Assembly: GCF_005954645.2 (NCBI RefSeq)
Contig: NZ_CP040695.2
Span: 4,030,001-4,094,000 of the forward strand
DNA from: Nocardioides sp. S-1144
GTDB taxonomy: Bacteria > Actinomycetota > Actinomycetes > Propionibacteriales > Nocardioidaceae
DNA length: 64,000 bases
Direction: 5' to 3'
Each line of letters starts with the position of its first letter. Position 1 is the stretch's first letter. The position numbers and the translations under genes were made by a program. Under the pieces are notes generated by a model. That model saw nothing but the letters and a program-made list of their open reading frames with translations. It did not search any database and was not told the origin of the DNA. Positions 1-8,001 of the stretch are shown piece after piece.

Positions 1-395
1 ACGCCACCGTCGTGGTCACGATGACCCTCGAGAGCCTCAACGGAGGACTCGCAGCCGCCCACCTCGACACCGGGACCGCGCTCTCCCCCACCGAAGCCCG
101 CCGGATGGCCTGCGAAGCAGGCATCATCCCTGCTGTGCTGGGTGGCCAGGGCCAGGTCCTCGACCTCGGCCGCAAGCGCCGCTTCCACACCCCCGCCCAG
201 CGCCTCGCCCTCACCCTCGAGCAGCAGCACTGCCAACACCCGACCTGCACCACACCCGCCGCCTACTGCCACACCCACCACGGCATCCCCTGGACCGCAG
301 GCGGCACCACCAACACCCGCGACGCCGTCCTGCTCTGCCCCTTCCACCACCACCAGACCCACGCCACCGGAGACACCCACCCCCTCCGGACCTAG
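1..395 (+). CDS. HNH endonuclease domain protein (DUF222/13E12-type), C-terminal part
   Basis: The gene is cut by the left edge of the window and is open from base 3. Only the C-terminal part is visible. It carries an HNH/zinc-type module: two Cys pairs around an HH dipeptide followed by GIPW and GGTTNTRDAVLLCPFHH. This arrangement is typical of the DUF222/13E12 repeat proteins that are abundant and highly multiplied in Nocardioides and mycobacteria. The family is presumed to act as nucleases, but the cellular role is unknown. An internal GTG at base 12 is not the true start, because the reading frame continues upstream. Confidence 0.85.
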   Translation, partial: ATVVVTMTLESLNGGLAAAHLDTGTALSPTEARRMACEAGIIPAVLGGQGQVLDLGRKRRFHTPAQRLALTLEQQHCQHPTCTTPAAYCHTHHGIPWTAGGTTNTRDAVLLCPFHHHQTHATGDTHPLRT

Positions 396-478
396 CCGTC
401 CGCCGGGAATATGTGGGGCGGGTCGCCGCTTCCTCGTAGGTGACCTGCGCCCTCGCCCCACGGCGCAACGCGGACGTG

Positions 479-1003
479 ATGAACGCCGCGCCGACGTACG
501 GCTCCGTGGAACCCTCCGGCCTCCCGGACGAGGTGACGCGGACCAGGACCGCGTGGCGTCCGTCGCTCGGCAGCCTCGTCGGACGAGCCACGGGGTGGAC
601 CCTCGTCGTCGTCGGCATCGTCCTGATGCCGCTGCCCGGGCCCGGCACCCTGATCGTCGTCGCCGGCCTGCGGATCCTGGTCCCGTACCACCGGTGGGCC
701 GCCGCGAGCTACGACCGGGTCCGCGACCAGGCCGTCGCCGCGGCCCGGGCGGGCGTGGCGACCCGGCCCCGTGTCCTGGCGTCGCTGGCCGGCGTCGTGT
801 GGATCACCGTCCTCTCCGGGATGTACGTCGTCGACGTCTCGATCCCCCGGACGAGCCTGCTCGGTGTCACCGTCGGCCCCTCGCTGCCCTTCCACAGCAC
901 CGCGACCGCCGTCGGTCTCGTGGTGTCGAGCCTTGCCTCCGCCGCCGCCACGCTCTACAGCATCGCGCGCCTGCGCCCGCGGCCCGCGGTGCGCACGGCC
1001 TGA
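479..1003 (+). CDS. PGPGW-type transmembrane protein
   Basis: This small membrane protein of about 174 residues has the hallmark PLPGPGTL segment inside a hydrophobic stretch (GIVLMPLPGPGTLIVV). That motif defines the PGPGW/TIGR02611-like family. A second hydrophobic region with two helices lies in the C-terminal half, around VLASLAGVVWITVLSG and ATAVGLVVSSLASAAATLY. The function of the family is unknown. I chose the ATG at 479; a GTG at 440 would add 13 residues and neither has a strong ribosome binding site. It stands alone between the HNH gene and a lipoprotein gene. Confidence 0.72.
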   Translation: MNAAPTYGSVEPSGLPDEVTRTRTAWRPSLGSLVGRATGWTLVVVGIVLMPLPGPGTLIVVAGLRILVPYHRWAAASYDRVRDQAVAAARAGVATRPRVLASLAGVVWITVLSGMYVVDVSIPRTSLLGVTVGPSLPFHSTATAVGLVVSSLASAAATLYSIARLRPRPAVRTA

Positions 1004-1125
1004 CCCGCCGCGACACGGGCCCGGTTCCCGCCGGCCGGGGAGTCCTGTCAACCGGGCACCCTCGTCGCGCGTCCCACGAAGCGAGCGGGACCCACGCAGA
1101 GGTCCGCAGCGACGAAGGGCGACCC

Positions 1126-1779
1126 ATGACACTCCGCACGACGATCGCAGCGGCCGCGCTGCTGTCCCTTCCCCTCCTGGCCGGCTGTGCCGACGACTCG
1201 GTGGCCGAGGACGCGACGACCACGCCCGCCGCAGGGACGGCCACCCCCGACCCGACGTCCGAGACACCGTCCGAGACACCGTCCGTGCCGACGTCCGAAC
1301 CGACGTCCGACCCCACACCCGCGCCGCCGGACTTCCCCGACGGCACCGGCGACCAGGCCGCGGACGGGACGGGGGCGGGCCTGGTGCTCGTCGACGTCCG
1401 GGCCGCCCGGCGCGACGGCTACGACCGGGTCGTGCTGGAGTTCAGCGGGAAGGGCACGCCCGGCTGGGTGCTCGACTACGTCGACCGCGCCCGGCTCGAG
1501 GGCAGCGGCGACGTCGTCGACGTCGACGGGGCGGCGACGCTCCAGGTCTTCGCGTCGGGCACGACCTGGCCGGCGCCCGACTACTACAGCGGTCCCAGGC
1601 GGCTGACCCCGCAGGGCGGTGGTGCCGGCGGGGTCGCCGAGGTCCACGTGGCCGGGACGTTCGAGGGCTACACCCAGGTCTTCGTCGGCATCGACGACGA
1701 GCCGGTCCCCTTCCGGGCCTTCACCCTCACCTCGCCCTCGCGCCTGGTGATCGACGTGCAGGACACCGCCGCCGACTGA
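1126..1779 (+). CDS. AMIN-like domain lipoprotein
   Basis: An exported lipoprotein of 217 residues. The signal peptide ends in the lipobox LLAGC and is followed by a low-complexity Thr/Pro/Ser-rich linker with repeated SETPSETPS-type units. The folded C-terminal domain (VLVDVRAARRDGYDRVVLEFSG through SPSRLVIDVQD) matches the AMIN-like domain found in actinobacterial lipoproteins, which in related proteins is thought to bind cell-wall glycans or protein partners. The start ATG is preceded by GAAGGG. The gene converges on the beta-helix gene with 16 bases between the stops. The precise role is not known. Confidence 0.8.
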   Translation: MTLRTTIAAAALLSLPLLAGCADDSVAEDATTTPAAGTATPDPTSETPSETPSVPTSEPTSDPTPAPPDFPDGTGDQAADGTGAGLVLVDVRAARRDGYDRVVLEFSGKGTPGWVLDYVDRARLEGSGDVVDVDGAATLQVFASGTTWPAPDYYSGPRRLTPQGGGAGGVAEVHVAGTFEGYTQVFVGIDDEPVPFRAFTLTSPSRLVIDVQDTAAD

Positions 1780-1795
1780 CGGCGCACCCTCCGGG

Positions 1796-2812
1796 TCAGC
1801 GCAGCACGGAGTCGACGATCGTCGGCAGGCGCGCGCCGAGGAAGAAGATGCCGGGCAGCCCGGCGGTCTCGAAGCCCTGGCTCGGGTTGCGGACGAGCCG
1901 CGAGCCCCGGACCTCCATCGTGCCGGTGCGGTCGTTGCTCACGAAGAAGACCGCGCCGCCGCCCTCGCGGGCGACGTTGCCGCGCACGGTGGTGCGCACC
2001 AGCGACAGCGTGAACAGGTTGCCGTCGAGGTAGATCGCCCCACCGCTGCCACCGCCGGGCGTGCCGGGGCGGGCCGGGTTCGCGCCGCGGCCGATGGCCC
2101 GGTTGCCGAGGAAGGTGCTGTCCTCGATGCGCCAGGAGACCCCGATGCTGCTGATCGCGCCACCGTTGCTGCAGCGGCCCCTCCGGAACGTGCTGCGCAC
2201 GACCTGCACCGGGCGGTCGCGGTGCTGGTCGAGCACGCGGAGCGCCGCCCCGCCGACGTCCGGCCCGACCCGGTCGCAGCGGTTGCCGACGAACGTCGAG
2301 CCGACGACCTTCAGCCGGCCGCCGCGGACGAACACCGCGCCGCCACCACCGCCGTCCAGGTCCTGGCCGGTGGAGTCGCCCCGGGCCAGGGTCAGGCCGC
2401 GCAGCACCAGGCGCGGCGAGGCCTGGTCGTCGCAGTGCGACGTCGTCCAGACCTGGGCCGGGTCGCAGGTGTTCTGGTAGAGGATCCGGCGCTGACCCAT
2501 CCCGCTCAGGGTGACCAGCCCACCGCCGTCGATCACCACCCGGCGTGAGGTGTTGACCACCTTCGCGGTGCGTCGCATCTCGATGGTCACCGGCCGCGGA
2601 CCGCAGTCGAAGCGGATCACGCCACCCCGGCGGACGGCGCGCACCACCGCGTCCGAGGTGCAGCTCGTGCTCGAGCCGTCGCCCACCACCCGCGCCGACG
2701 AGCTCGTCACGGGCGCCCGGTCGTGGTGGGCGGACGTCGGCGCCGCCGACCCGGCCGGCGTCACGCCGACCGCGGCCAGCACGGTGAGAACCACGAGCGC
2801 GAGTCGACCCAC
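1796..2812 (-). CDS. Secreted right-handed parallel beta-helix protein
   Basis: The protein begins with a signal sequence (VGRLALVVLTVLAAVGV) and continues into repeated strand-turn units of the type VFVRGGRLKVVGSTFVGNRC and IEDSTFLGNRA. These are characteristic of pectin-lyase-like parallel beta-helices. Four Cys lie in the N-terminal third and several more follow, so disulfides are likely outside the cell. The substrate cannot be told from the sequence; such proteins may be polysaccharide lyases, adhesins or cell-surface structural proteins. I chose GTG 2812 because it starts the signal peptide directly; an upstream in-frame start at 2860 would overlap the preceding gene by about 25 bases. 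Confidence 0.75.
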   Translation of the reverse strand: MGRLALVVLTVLAAVGVTPAGSAAPTSAHHDRAPVTSSSARVVGDGSSTSCTSDAVVRAVRRGGVIRFDCGPRPVTIEMRRTAKVVNTSRRVVIDGGGLVTLSGMGQRRILYQNTCDPAQVWTTSHCDDQASPRLVLRGLTLARGDSTGQDLDGGGGGAVFVRGGRLKVVGSTFVGNRCDRVGPDVGGAALRVLDQHRDRPVQVVRSTFRRGRCSNGGAISSIGVSWRIEDSTFLGNRAIGRGANPARPGTPGGGSGGAIYLDGNLFTLSLVRTTVRGNVAREGGGAVFFVSNDRTGTMEVRGSRLVRNPSQGFETAGLPGIFFLGARLPTIVDSVLR

Positions 2813-2835
2813 CCGGCGAGCATAGGCGGGATCGG

Positions 2836-3501
2836 TCAGCCGGCGCCGTCCTGCGCGCACAGCTCCTCCATCTCGACGAGGTAGTCCGCGAGCGGGTCGA
2901 GACCGGCGTCGCTGCGGCGCTGCTCGACGCCGTCGCGGTCCTCGATCGGGGTGGCCGGCACCGGTCCGTCGTCGCCGCAGCGGATCTGCGTGCCGTAGGC
3001 CTGCGGTCGTCCCTCGGAGACCGCGACCCGGTCCTCGAGGTAGGCCAGGTTGCCGGGCGAGGCCTGGCCCGCCGCGACGGCGTCCCGCAGCAGCTCGAGG
3101 GCCCGCGCCTGGAAGGCCGGGTCGAGGTCGGCGTGCTGGGCGACGGCCCAGGCCGCATCGCCGCCGTCGCGCCCGACGAGGTCGAAACCCGGCCAGCCGT
3201 GCTCGGCGAAGATCTCCGCGAGCCGGGCCTCACGCTGGGCGAAGGTGTCCGCGGCCGGCTGCCCGGTGCTCTCGAGCTGGTCGCGCTCGAGCATCCCGAC
3301 CAGCTCGTCGTGGAGCGCCTGGTCGAACCCGCCCGCGGCCGCGGACGACGTCGGCCCCGTCGGCCCCGTCGAGTCCGTCGGTGGTGACGACGCCGACGAC
3401 GACGGATCGTCGGCCGGCGGGGCCTCCGGCGAGCCCGCGCACCCGACGACGGCGACCAGCAGGCCGGCCGTGACAAGCGGTGCTGCCCGCGCGGTGCGCA
3501 T
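2836..3501 (-). CDS. DUF6624-like lipoprotein
   Basis: A predicted lipoprotein of 221 residues. The lipobox VVGCAG is followed by a Ser/Thr/Pro-rich linker, then a helical domain beginning LHDELVGMLERDQ. That domain contains the signature HGWPGFDLVGRDGGDAAWAVAQHAD, shared with DUF6624 proteins, and ends near RIRCGDDG-type residues and PLADYLVEMEELC. The family has no assigned function. It lies 38 bases after the pseudouridine synthase and 23 bases before the chosen start of the beta-helix gene, all on the minus strand. Co-transcription is possible, but no functional link is apparent. Confidence 0.75.
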   Translation of the reverse strand: MRTARAAPLVTAGLLVAVVGCAGSPEAPPADDPSSSASSPPTDSTGPTGPTSSAAAGGFDQALHDELVGMLERDQLESTGQPAADTFAQREARLAEIFAEHGWPGFDLVGRDGGDAAWAVAQHADLDPAFQARALELLRDAVAAGQASPGNLAYLEDRVAVSEGRPQAYGTQIRCGDDGPVPATPIEDRDGVEQRRSDAGLDPLADYLVEMEELCAQDGAG

Positions 3502-3539
3502 GACGCATTCCACCACGGCGCCCGCCCGCCGCGCCCGGC

Positions 3540-4460
3540 TCAGGCGCGGTCGAGCGGGACGCTGCGCGGGCTCGCGAACCGGCGCCGGACGCCGTCGACC
3601 GGGTCGAGGTACTCGAGCTCGCTGGCCAGCAGCTGGAGCGGCCGGCTGAAGTCGTCGACGTCGACCTCGAGGTCGACCGGGTAGAGCGGGTCGTCGACGA
3701 TCGGCGCGCCGAGGTCGCGCAGGTGCAGCCGCAGCTGGTGGGTGCGGCCGGTGCGCGGCAGGAGCCGGTAGACCGCGAGGTCGCCGCGGCGCTCCTCGAC
3801 CTCCACCAGGGTCTCGGCGTTGACCGGTGCGCCGGGGACCACCTCGGCCCGGCCGGTGCCCGGGATCGGCGCGACGTGGTTGCGGACCGTGGTCGGCGAC
3901 TCCAGGTCGGCGCGCCAGGGCGCCAGGGCGCGGTAGGTCTTGCGCACGGTGCCCTGCGCGAACATCGACTGGTAGGCGCCGCGCCACTGCTTCCCGACCG
4001 CGCAGACCACCAGCCCCGAGGTGACCCGGTCGAGGCGGTGCATCGGCGTCAGGTCCGGCAGACCGAGCTCGTCGCGCAGGCGCACCACGAGGCTCTGGGT
4101 CACGTGCCGGCCGCGCGGGACCGTCGAGAGGAAGGCCGGCTTGTCGACCACCAGCACGCGCTCGTCCCGGTGCACCAGGGTGAGCGTCCCGGGCACGGGC
4201 GGCTCGGCGCGCAGGTCGCGGTGGAACCAGACGAAGGTGTGGGGGCGGTAGGGGTCGGCGTCGCCGACCGGCCGGGCGTCGGCGTAGACGAAGCGCCCGG
4301 CCGCGAGCATCGGCTCGACGGCCACACGGGCGTCCACGTGGTCGCGCAGCCACTGCCCCATGGTCGCCCAGGGGACCGGGCGCGTGGGGTCGCGGTGGGG
4401 CGTGCAGACCCACGCCGCGCTGAGCCCGTGCCGCAGCGGCAGCGGGGAGCGGGGCGGCAC
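3540..4460 (-). CDS. RluA-family RNA pseudouridine synthase
   Basis: A 306-residue enzyme expected to convert specific uridines in RNA to pseudouridine. The catalytic motif MHRLDRVTSGL carries the essential Asp. The downstream RTGRTHQLRLHLRDLGAPIVDDPLY segment is typical of the RluA/RsuA superfamily RluA branch. No S4 domain is apparent; the N-terminal region (GLSAAWVCTPHRDPTRPVPW) matches a subgroup widespread in actinobacteria. The target (rRNA or tRNA) cannot be assigned from sequence. It is the first gene of a minus-strand trio with the DUF6624 lipoprotein and the beta-helix protein. Confidence 0.92.
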   Translation of the reverse strand: MPPRSPLPLRHGLSAAWVCTPHRDPTRPVPWATMGQWLRDHVDARVAVEPMLAAGRFVYADARPVGDADPYRPHTFVWFHRDLRAEPPVPGTLTLVHRDERVLVVDKPAFLSTVPRGRHVTQSLVVRLRDELGLPDLTPMHRLDRVTSGLVVCAVGKQWRGAYQSMFAQGTVRKTYRALAPWRADLESPTTVRNHVAPIPGTGRAEVVPGAPVNAETLVEVEERRGDLAVYRLLPRTGRTHQLRLHLRDLGAPIVDDPLYPVDLEVDVDDFSRPLQLLASELEYLDPVDGVRRRFASPRSVPLDRA

Positions 4461-4527
4461 GGCGCGATCCTACGGAGCCGACACCCCGGCAGGGGGTCTC
4501 GGTCGGGGCCGAGGGTGCGGGGGGTGC

Positions 4528-4920
4528 TCAGGCCCCGGGGTAGAGCCGGTACCCGAGCAGCCGGCGGTGCGCGAAGCCCTCGTAGAACGCCTCGGCGTCG
4601 AGGGTGACGAGGTCGATCCGCGCGGTGGCGGTGGCCTGGAACGTCGCCATCACCAGGAGCCGTCCGATCCCGCGGCGCCGGTGGTCGGGGTGCACGGCGA
4701 GGAAGCTCAGGTGCGACTGGAGGACGCCGTCGCCGAGCGCCTGCGCCCAGCCGACGAGCACGTCGTCGGTCACCGCCACGAAGGCCACCGACCCCGGCGC
4801 CTCGCACACCCGCAGCACCACCGCCGGGTCGGTCAGCGACGGCCACCGGACCACGGCCGAGAGGCGCGCGATCGCGGTCTCGTCACCGGGCTCGAAGGGC
4901 CGGACCTCGACGGTAGGCAT
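4528..4920 (-). CDS. GNAT family N-acetyltransferase
   Basis: A compact 130-residue GNAT enzyme. The acetyl-CoA binding motif A is visible as LSFLAVHPDHRRRGIGRLLV (R/Q-x-x-G-x-G/A type loop), followed by the C-terminal AFYEGFAHRRLLGYRLY motif B. The protein begins with the usual VRPFEPGDETAIARL N-terminus. The substrate is unknown. The start ATG at 4920 opens directly on this conserved N-terminus. It is divergent from the RTX-like gene, with about 150 bases between them in which I see no clear operator. Confidence 0.85.
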   Translation of the reverse strand: MPTVEVRPFEPGDETAIARLSAVVRWPSLTDPAVVLRVCEAPGSVAFVAVTDDVLVGWAQALGDGVLQSHLSFLAVHPDHRRRGIGRLLVMATFQATATARIDLVTLDAEAFYEGFAHRRLLGYRLYPGA

Positions 4921-5073
4921 CTGCCGACCGTAGGCCGGAGCCGCCGATCGCGCGACCCTCCTGGGGGCGACCGGTCTCGCCCCGCACGGTTCCCCGACGC
5001 AACCAAAGGGCCGCCGTGCGCATCTGACCATCGACGGTGGTCGTCCGGGCCACCCCGACCGCGGAGGACTCCG

Positions 5074-5709
5074 ATGCGCCACACCACCCTGCTCCGGTCC
5101 GGGCCCCGTGCCCGCCGTCCGCTCGCCCCGGCCGCGACCCTCCTGGGTCTGGCCCTGGCCCTCGCCGTGCCGGCGGCGGGCAGTGCCAGTGCCAGTGCCC
5201 GTGCCGACGAGCTCCACGAGATCACCGGCACCCCCGGGGACGACCGGCTCCGCGGCACCCCGGACGCCGACGACATCCGCGGCGAGGCCGGGCACGACCA
5301 CCTGTGGGGGCTCGGCGGCGCCGACGTGCTCAGCGGCGGCGCCGGCTCGGACACCCTCCGCGGCGGCGTCGGCGTGGACGGCCTCCTCGGTCGCGCGGGC
5401 CGCGACGTCCTCCGCGGCGGCCGCGGCGCGGACTACCTGGAGGGCGGGGGCGGGCCCGACGTCCTCTCCGGCGGGCGCGGCGGGGACCTGCTCGTCGGCG
5501 GTGCCGGCGACGACTCCGTCGAGAGCGAGGTCGGCCGCGACCGGATCCGGCTCGGTGCCGGCGACGACGCCTACGTGGACTGGCAGGTCGACGGGTTGCC
5601 CGACGAGATCTGGTGCGGCCCGGGCGACGACCTCGTCGGCTACTGGGGTGATCCCGACCCGGCCGACACCCTCCACGGGTGCGAGGAGGTCGTGGACATC
5701 GCCCACTGA
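5074..5709 (+). CDS. Secreted RTX-like calcium-binding repeat protein
   Basis: A 211-residue exported protein with a signal peptide ending near AVPAAGSASA. It then has about eight tandem nonapeptide-type units of the form GGxGxDxLxG, for example GGAGSDTLRGG and GGRGADYLEGG. These bind calcium between parallel strands in RTX/hemolysin-type proteins. No enzymatic domain is attached; the C-terminus (WCGPGDDLVGYWGDPDPADTLHGCEEV) carries a Cys pair. A clear ribosome binding site (GCGGAGG) precedes the ATG. The role may be structural or calcium storage at the cell surface, but this is not established. It converges on the LysR gene with only 10 bases between stops. Confidence 0.85.
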   Translation: MRHTTLLRSGPRARRPLAPAATLLGLALALAVPAAGSASASARADELHEITGTPGDDRLRGTPDADDIRGEAGHDHLWGLGGADVLSGGAGSDTLRGGVGVDGLLGRAGRDVLRGGRGADYLEGGGGPDVLSGGRGGDLLVGGAGDDSVESEVGRDRIRLGAGDDAYVDWQVDGLPDEIWCGPGDDLVGYWGDPDPADTLHGCEEVVDIAH

Positions 5710-5719
5710 CCCGGCTCCG

Positions 5720-6607
5720 TCACGCTGCGGCGGCGGCCACGATGCGGGCCACGAGGGCGGCGGTCGCCGGCACGATCTCGGCGCCGGGACGGTGGGCCAC
5801 GCCGACGTGCCGCCGCCCCAGGGCCGGCAGGGCCAGCACCTGCACGTCGGGGTGGCGGTAGGCCGTCAGCGCCGACTCGGGCAGCGCGGTGACGCCGAGC
5901 CCCCGGGCGACGAGGTTCTGCACCACGACGTAGTCGTCGGTGGTGTGGCGGATGGTCGGGGTGAAGCCGACCGCCTCGCAGCAGTCGACCAGGTGGGTGC
6001 GACAGCGCACGCAGCCGCCGATCCAGTCCTCCGCGGCGAGGGTGGCGAGCCCGCCGCGCCCCGGCGCGCGCCGGCCCGGCGGCAGGACGAGGTGCACCGG
6101 CTCGTCGAGCAACGGGCGCCAGGTGAGGGTCCCGAGGCCGACCGGGGCGCCGTCGTAGCCGAAGACGAGCGCCAGGTCGGCGTCGCCGGCGGCCACCGCG
6201 ACCAGCGCCTCGGGCGGCTCGGCCTCCTCGAGCCCCACCTCGACCTCGGGGTGCGCGGCCGCGAGCGCGCCGATCGCGTCCGGCACCACGGTCGCCGCGG
6301 CCGAGGGGAAGGCCACCAGGCGCACCCGGCCGGCCCGCAGGTGCGTGAGGGCGGCGAGCTCCTCGGCGGCGGCGTGCAGCTCGGCGGCGACGACGTCGGC
6401 CCGGCGCAGCAGGGCGGCGCCCGCCCCGGTGAGGGTGACGCCGCCGGGACCGCGCAGGAGCAGCGGACCGCCGGCCTCGCGCTCGAGCCGGGCCAGGTGC
6501 TGGCTGACCGCGGGCTGGGTCCAGCCGAGGTCGCGCGCCGCCGCGCTGATCGAGCCGGCCCGCGCCACCGCGCGGAAGATCAGGGTGCGTCGGGCGTCGA
6601 GGGCCAT
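5720..6607 (-). CDS. LysR-type transcriptional regulator
   Basis: A 295-residue LysR regulator. The N-terminal winged HTH is seen as LIFRAVARAGSISAAARDLGWTQPAVSQHLARLE, followed by the linker helix and an effector-binding domain (RAGRVRLVAFPSAAATVVPDAI). The effector domain has an unusual Cys cluster, GGCVRCRTHLVDCCEAVGF, which could support thiol or metal sensing, although this is inference. It is transcribed away from the Asp/Glu racemase-family gene 71 bases away, the classic arrangement of a LysR regulator with its target. The ATG at 6607 starts at MALDARRTL; another ATG lies two codons upstream. Confidence 0.9.
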   Translation of the reverse strand: MALDARRTLIFRAVARAGSISAAARDLGWTQPAVSQHLARLEREAGGPLLLRGPGGVTLTGAGAALLRRADVVAAELHAAAEELAALTHLRAGRVRLVAFPSAAATVVPDAIGALAAAHPEVEVGLEEAEPPEALVAVAAGDADLALVFGYDGAPVGLGTLTWRPLLDEPVHLVLPPGRRAPGRGGLATLAAEDWIGGCVRCRTHLVDCCEAVGFTPTIRHTTDDYVVVQNLVARGLGVTALPESALTAYRHPDVQVLALPALGRRHVGVAHRPGAEIVPATAALVARIVAAAAA

Positions 6608-6624
6608 AGGCACACGTTATGCCT
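6608..6624. promoter_or_regulatory. Candidate LysR operator (AGGCA-N7-TGCCT)
   Basis: A perfect 5-bp inverted repeat with a 7-bp spacer lies immediately upstream of the LysR start codon, in the 71-bp gap to the divergent racemase gene. It fits the T-N11-A style of LysR sites in size and location. Binding is inferred from position alone. Confidence 0.4.
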
Positions 6625-6678
6625 CGTAGTAGGAGGACGGGGATTCCTTTGGTCCGTCGGCGGCCCCATGCTGGACGC

Positions 6679-7386
6679 ATGAAGACCATCGGGCTCGTCG
6701 GCGGCATGTCCTGGCACTCCACCGCGACCTACTACCGGATGATCAACGAGCAGGTCGCAGCCCGTCTCGGCGGGCACGCCTCGGCGAAGATCTCGCTGCA
6801 GTCGCTCGACTTCTCCGAGGTGCGCGACTGCCAGGTCCGCGGCGACTGGGACAGCTCGGCCGCCCTGCTCGCCGACGCCGCCCGCCGCTGCGAGGCCGGC
6901 GGCGCCGACCTGGTGGGGCTCTGCACCAACCTGATGCACAAGAACTTCGGCGCCCTCGAGGACGCCGTCTCGGTGCCGGCCGTCCACATCGCCGACGCCG
7001 TCGCGGCCGTCGCCCGCCGCGAGGGTTGGACGACGCTCGGCCTGCTCGGCGCCCGCTGGGTGATGGAGGAGACCTTCTACGCCGACCGGCTCGCCTCCCA
7101 CGGCATCTCGGTCGTCACGCCCGACGAGGCCGGCCGCGAGCTGGTCGACCGCGTCGTCTTCGACGAGATCACCCAGGGCGTCTTCCGCGACGAGTCGCGG
7201 GCGGCCTACGTCGACGTGATGGACGACCTCCGGGCGCGCGGCGCGGACGCCGTCGTCCTGGCCTGCACCGAGATCGGGCTGCTCGTCGGCGCCGACGACG
7301 CCCCGCTGCCGGTCGTCGACTCGGCCGTCGCGCACGCCTCGTTGCTGGTCGACCTCGCCCTCGAACCGGCGCTCGAGCCGGCCTGA
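6679..7386 (+). CDS. Aspartate/glutamate racemase family protein
   Basis: A 235-residue member of the Asp/Glu/hydantoin racemase superfamily, close to the YgeA/broad-specificity amino-acid racemase type (MKTIGLVGGMSWHSTATYYRMIN). Both catalytic cysteines are present, in GLCTNLMHK and LACTEIGLL, so the enzyme should be active as a two-base racemase. The natural substrate is not certain. It is divergent from a LysR regulator that probably controls it. An AGGAGG-like sequence lies about 45 bases upstream, but the start codon itself has only a weak ribosome binding site. Confidence 0.87.
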   Translation: MKTIGLVGGMSWHSTATYYRMINEQVAARLGGHASAKISLQSLDFSEVRDCQVRGDWDSSAALLADAARRCEAGGADLVGLCTNLMHKNFGALEDAVSVPAVHIADAVAAVARREGWTTLGLLGARWVMEETFYADRLASHGISVVTPDEAGRELVDRVVFDEITQGVFRDESRAAYVDVMDDLRARGADAVVLACTEIGLLVGADDAPLPVVDSAVAHASLLVDLALEPALEPA

Positions 7387-7395
7387 TCGTCCCCG

Positions 7396-7944
7396 TCAGG
7401 TCGCGGCCGGCGGCACCGGGCGGGCGGCACGACGCCGTTCGAACGGGCGCCGCACCGACGTCCAGGCGGCGAGCACCACGCCGAGCAGGCCCGCACCACC
7501 CGCCTCGACGGCGTGCCCGAGGCGCTCGTGGCGCAGGCGGTCGCACGTGGCCTGCACCTGCTCGCGGGTGAGACCGGCGTCCTCGAGATCGCTCGAGTAG
7601 GGGGTGTCCTCGTCGACCCAGTCGCCGGACCGGGGCCGGTCGCCGCTGTAGTCGACCAGGTCCTTGTTCTGCTTGGTGCCGTCGCCGTCGTCGTCGAGGT
7701 ACGGGCCGTGGGTGACCGACCCGCACCGCACCTCGGTACGCAGGACCTCGGGCTCCGCGGGCGGGTAGCCCTCCTCGCCGGCGACCGGGTCCGCGCTCAG
7801 CACGCCGCGCATCGTCTGGCTGGTCGGCTCGTGCAGCCAGACCGTGCACAGGACGAACGCGGCGGCGGCCAGCACCAGCAGCCCGGCGGCGGCGATCGTG
7901 TCCCACGGGCGGCTGGGGGCGGGGTCGGTCACGGCGACCACCAT
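7396..7944 (-). CDS. Hypothetical membrane protein with two transmembrane segments
   Basis: A 182-residue protein with one hydrophobic helix near the N-terminus (AAAGLLVLAAAAFVLCTVWL) and another near the C-terminus (GAGLLGVVLAAWTS). The roughly 100-residue loop between them has Cys residues and acidic stretches (DDDGDGTKQNKDL) and probably sits outside the cell. I do not recognise the family. It converges on the racemase gene (9 bases between stops), and its start is 57 bases from the divergent M28 peptidase gene. Confidence 0.65.
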   Translation of the reverse strand: MVVAVTDPAPSRPWDTIAAAGLLVLAAAAFVLCTVWLHEPTSQTMRGVLSADPVAGEEGYPPAEPEVLRTEVRCGSVTHGPYLDDDGDGTKQNKDLVDYSGDRPRSGDWVDEDTPYSSDLEDAGLTREQVQATCDRLRHERLGHAVEAGGAGLLGVVLAAWTSVRRPFERRRAARPVPPAAT

Positions 7945-8001
7945 GCCCCGCCCCGGCCGCGGCGAACCCGGGCCGTGGGGGGAACCTGCGAGGATCGGGA
8001 C

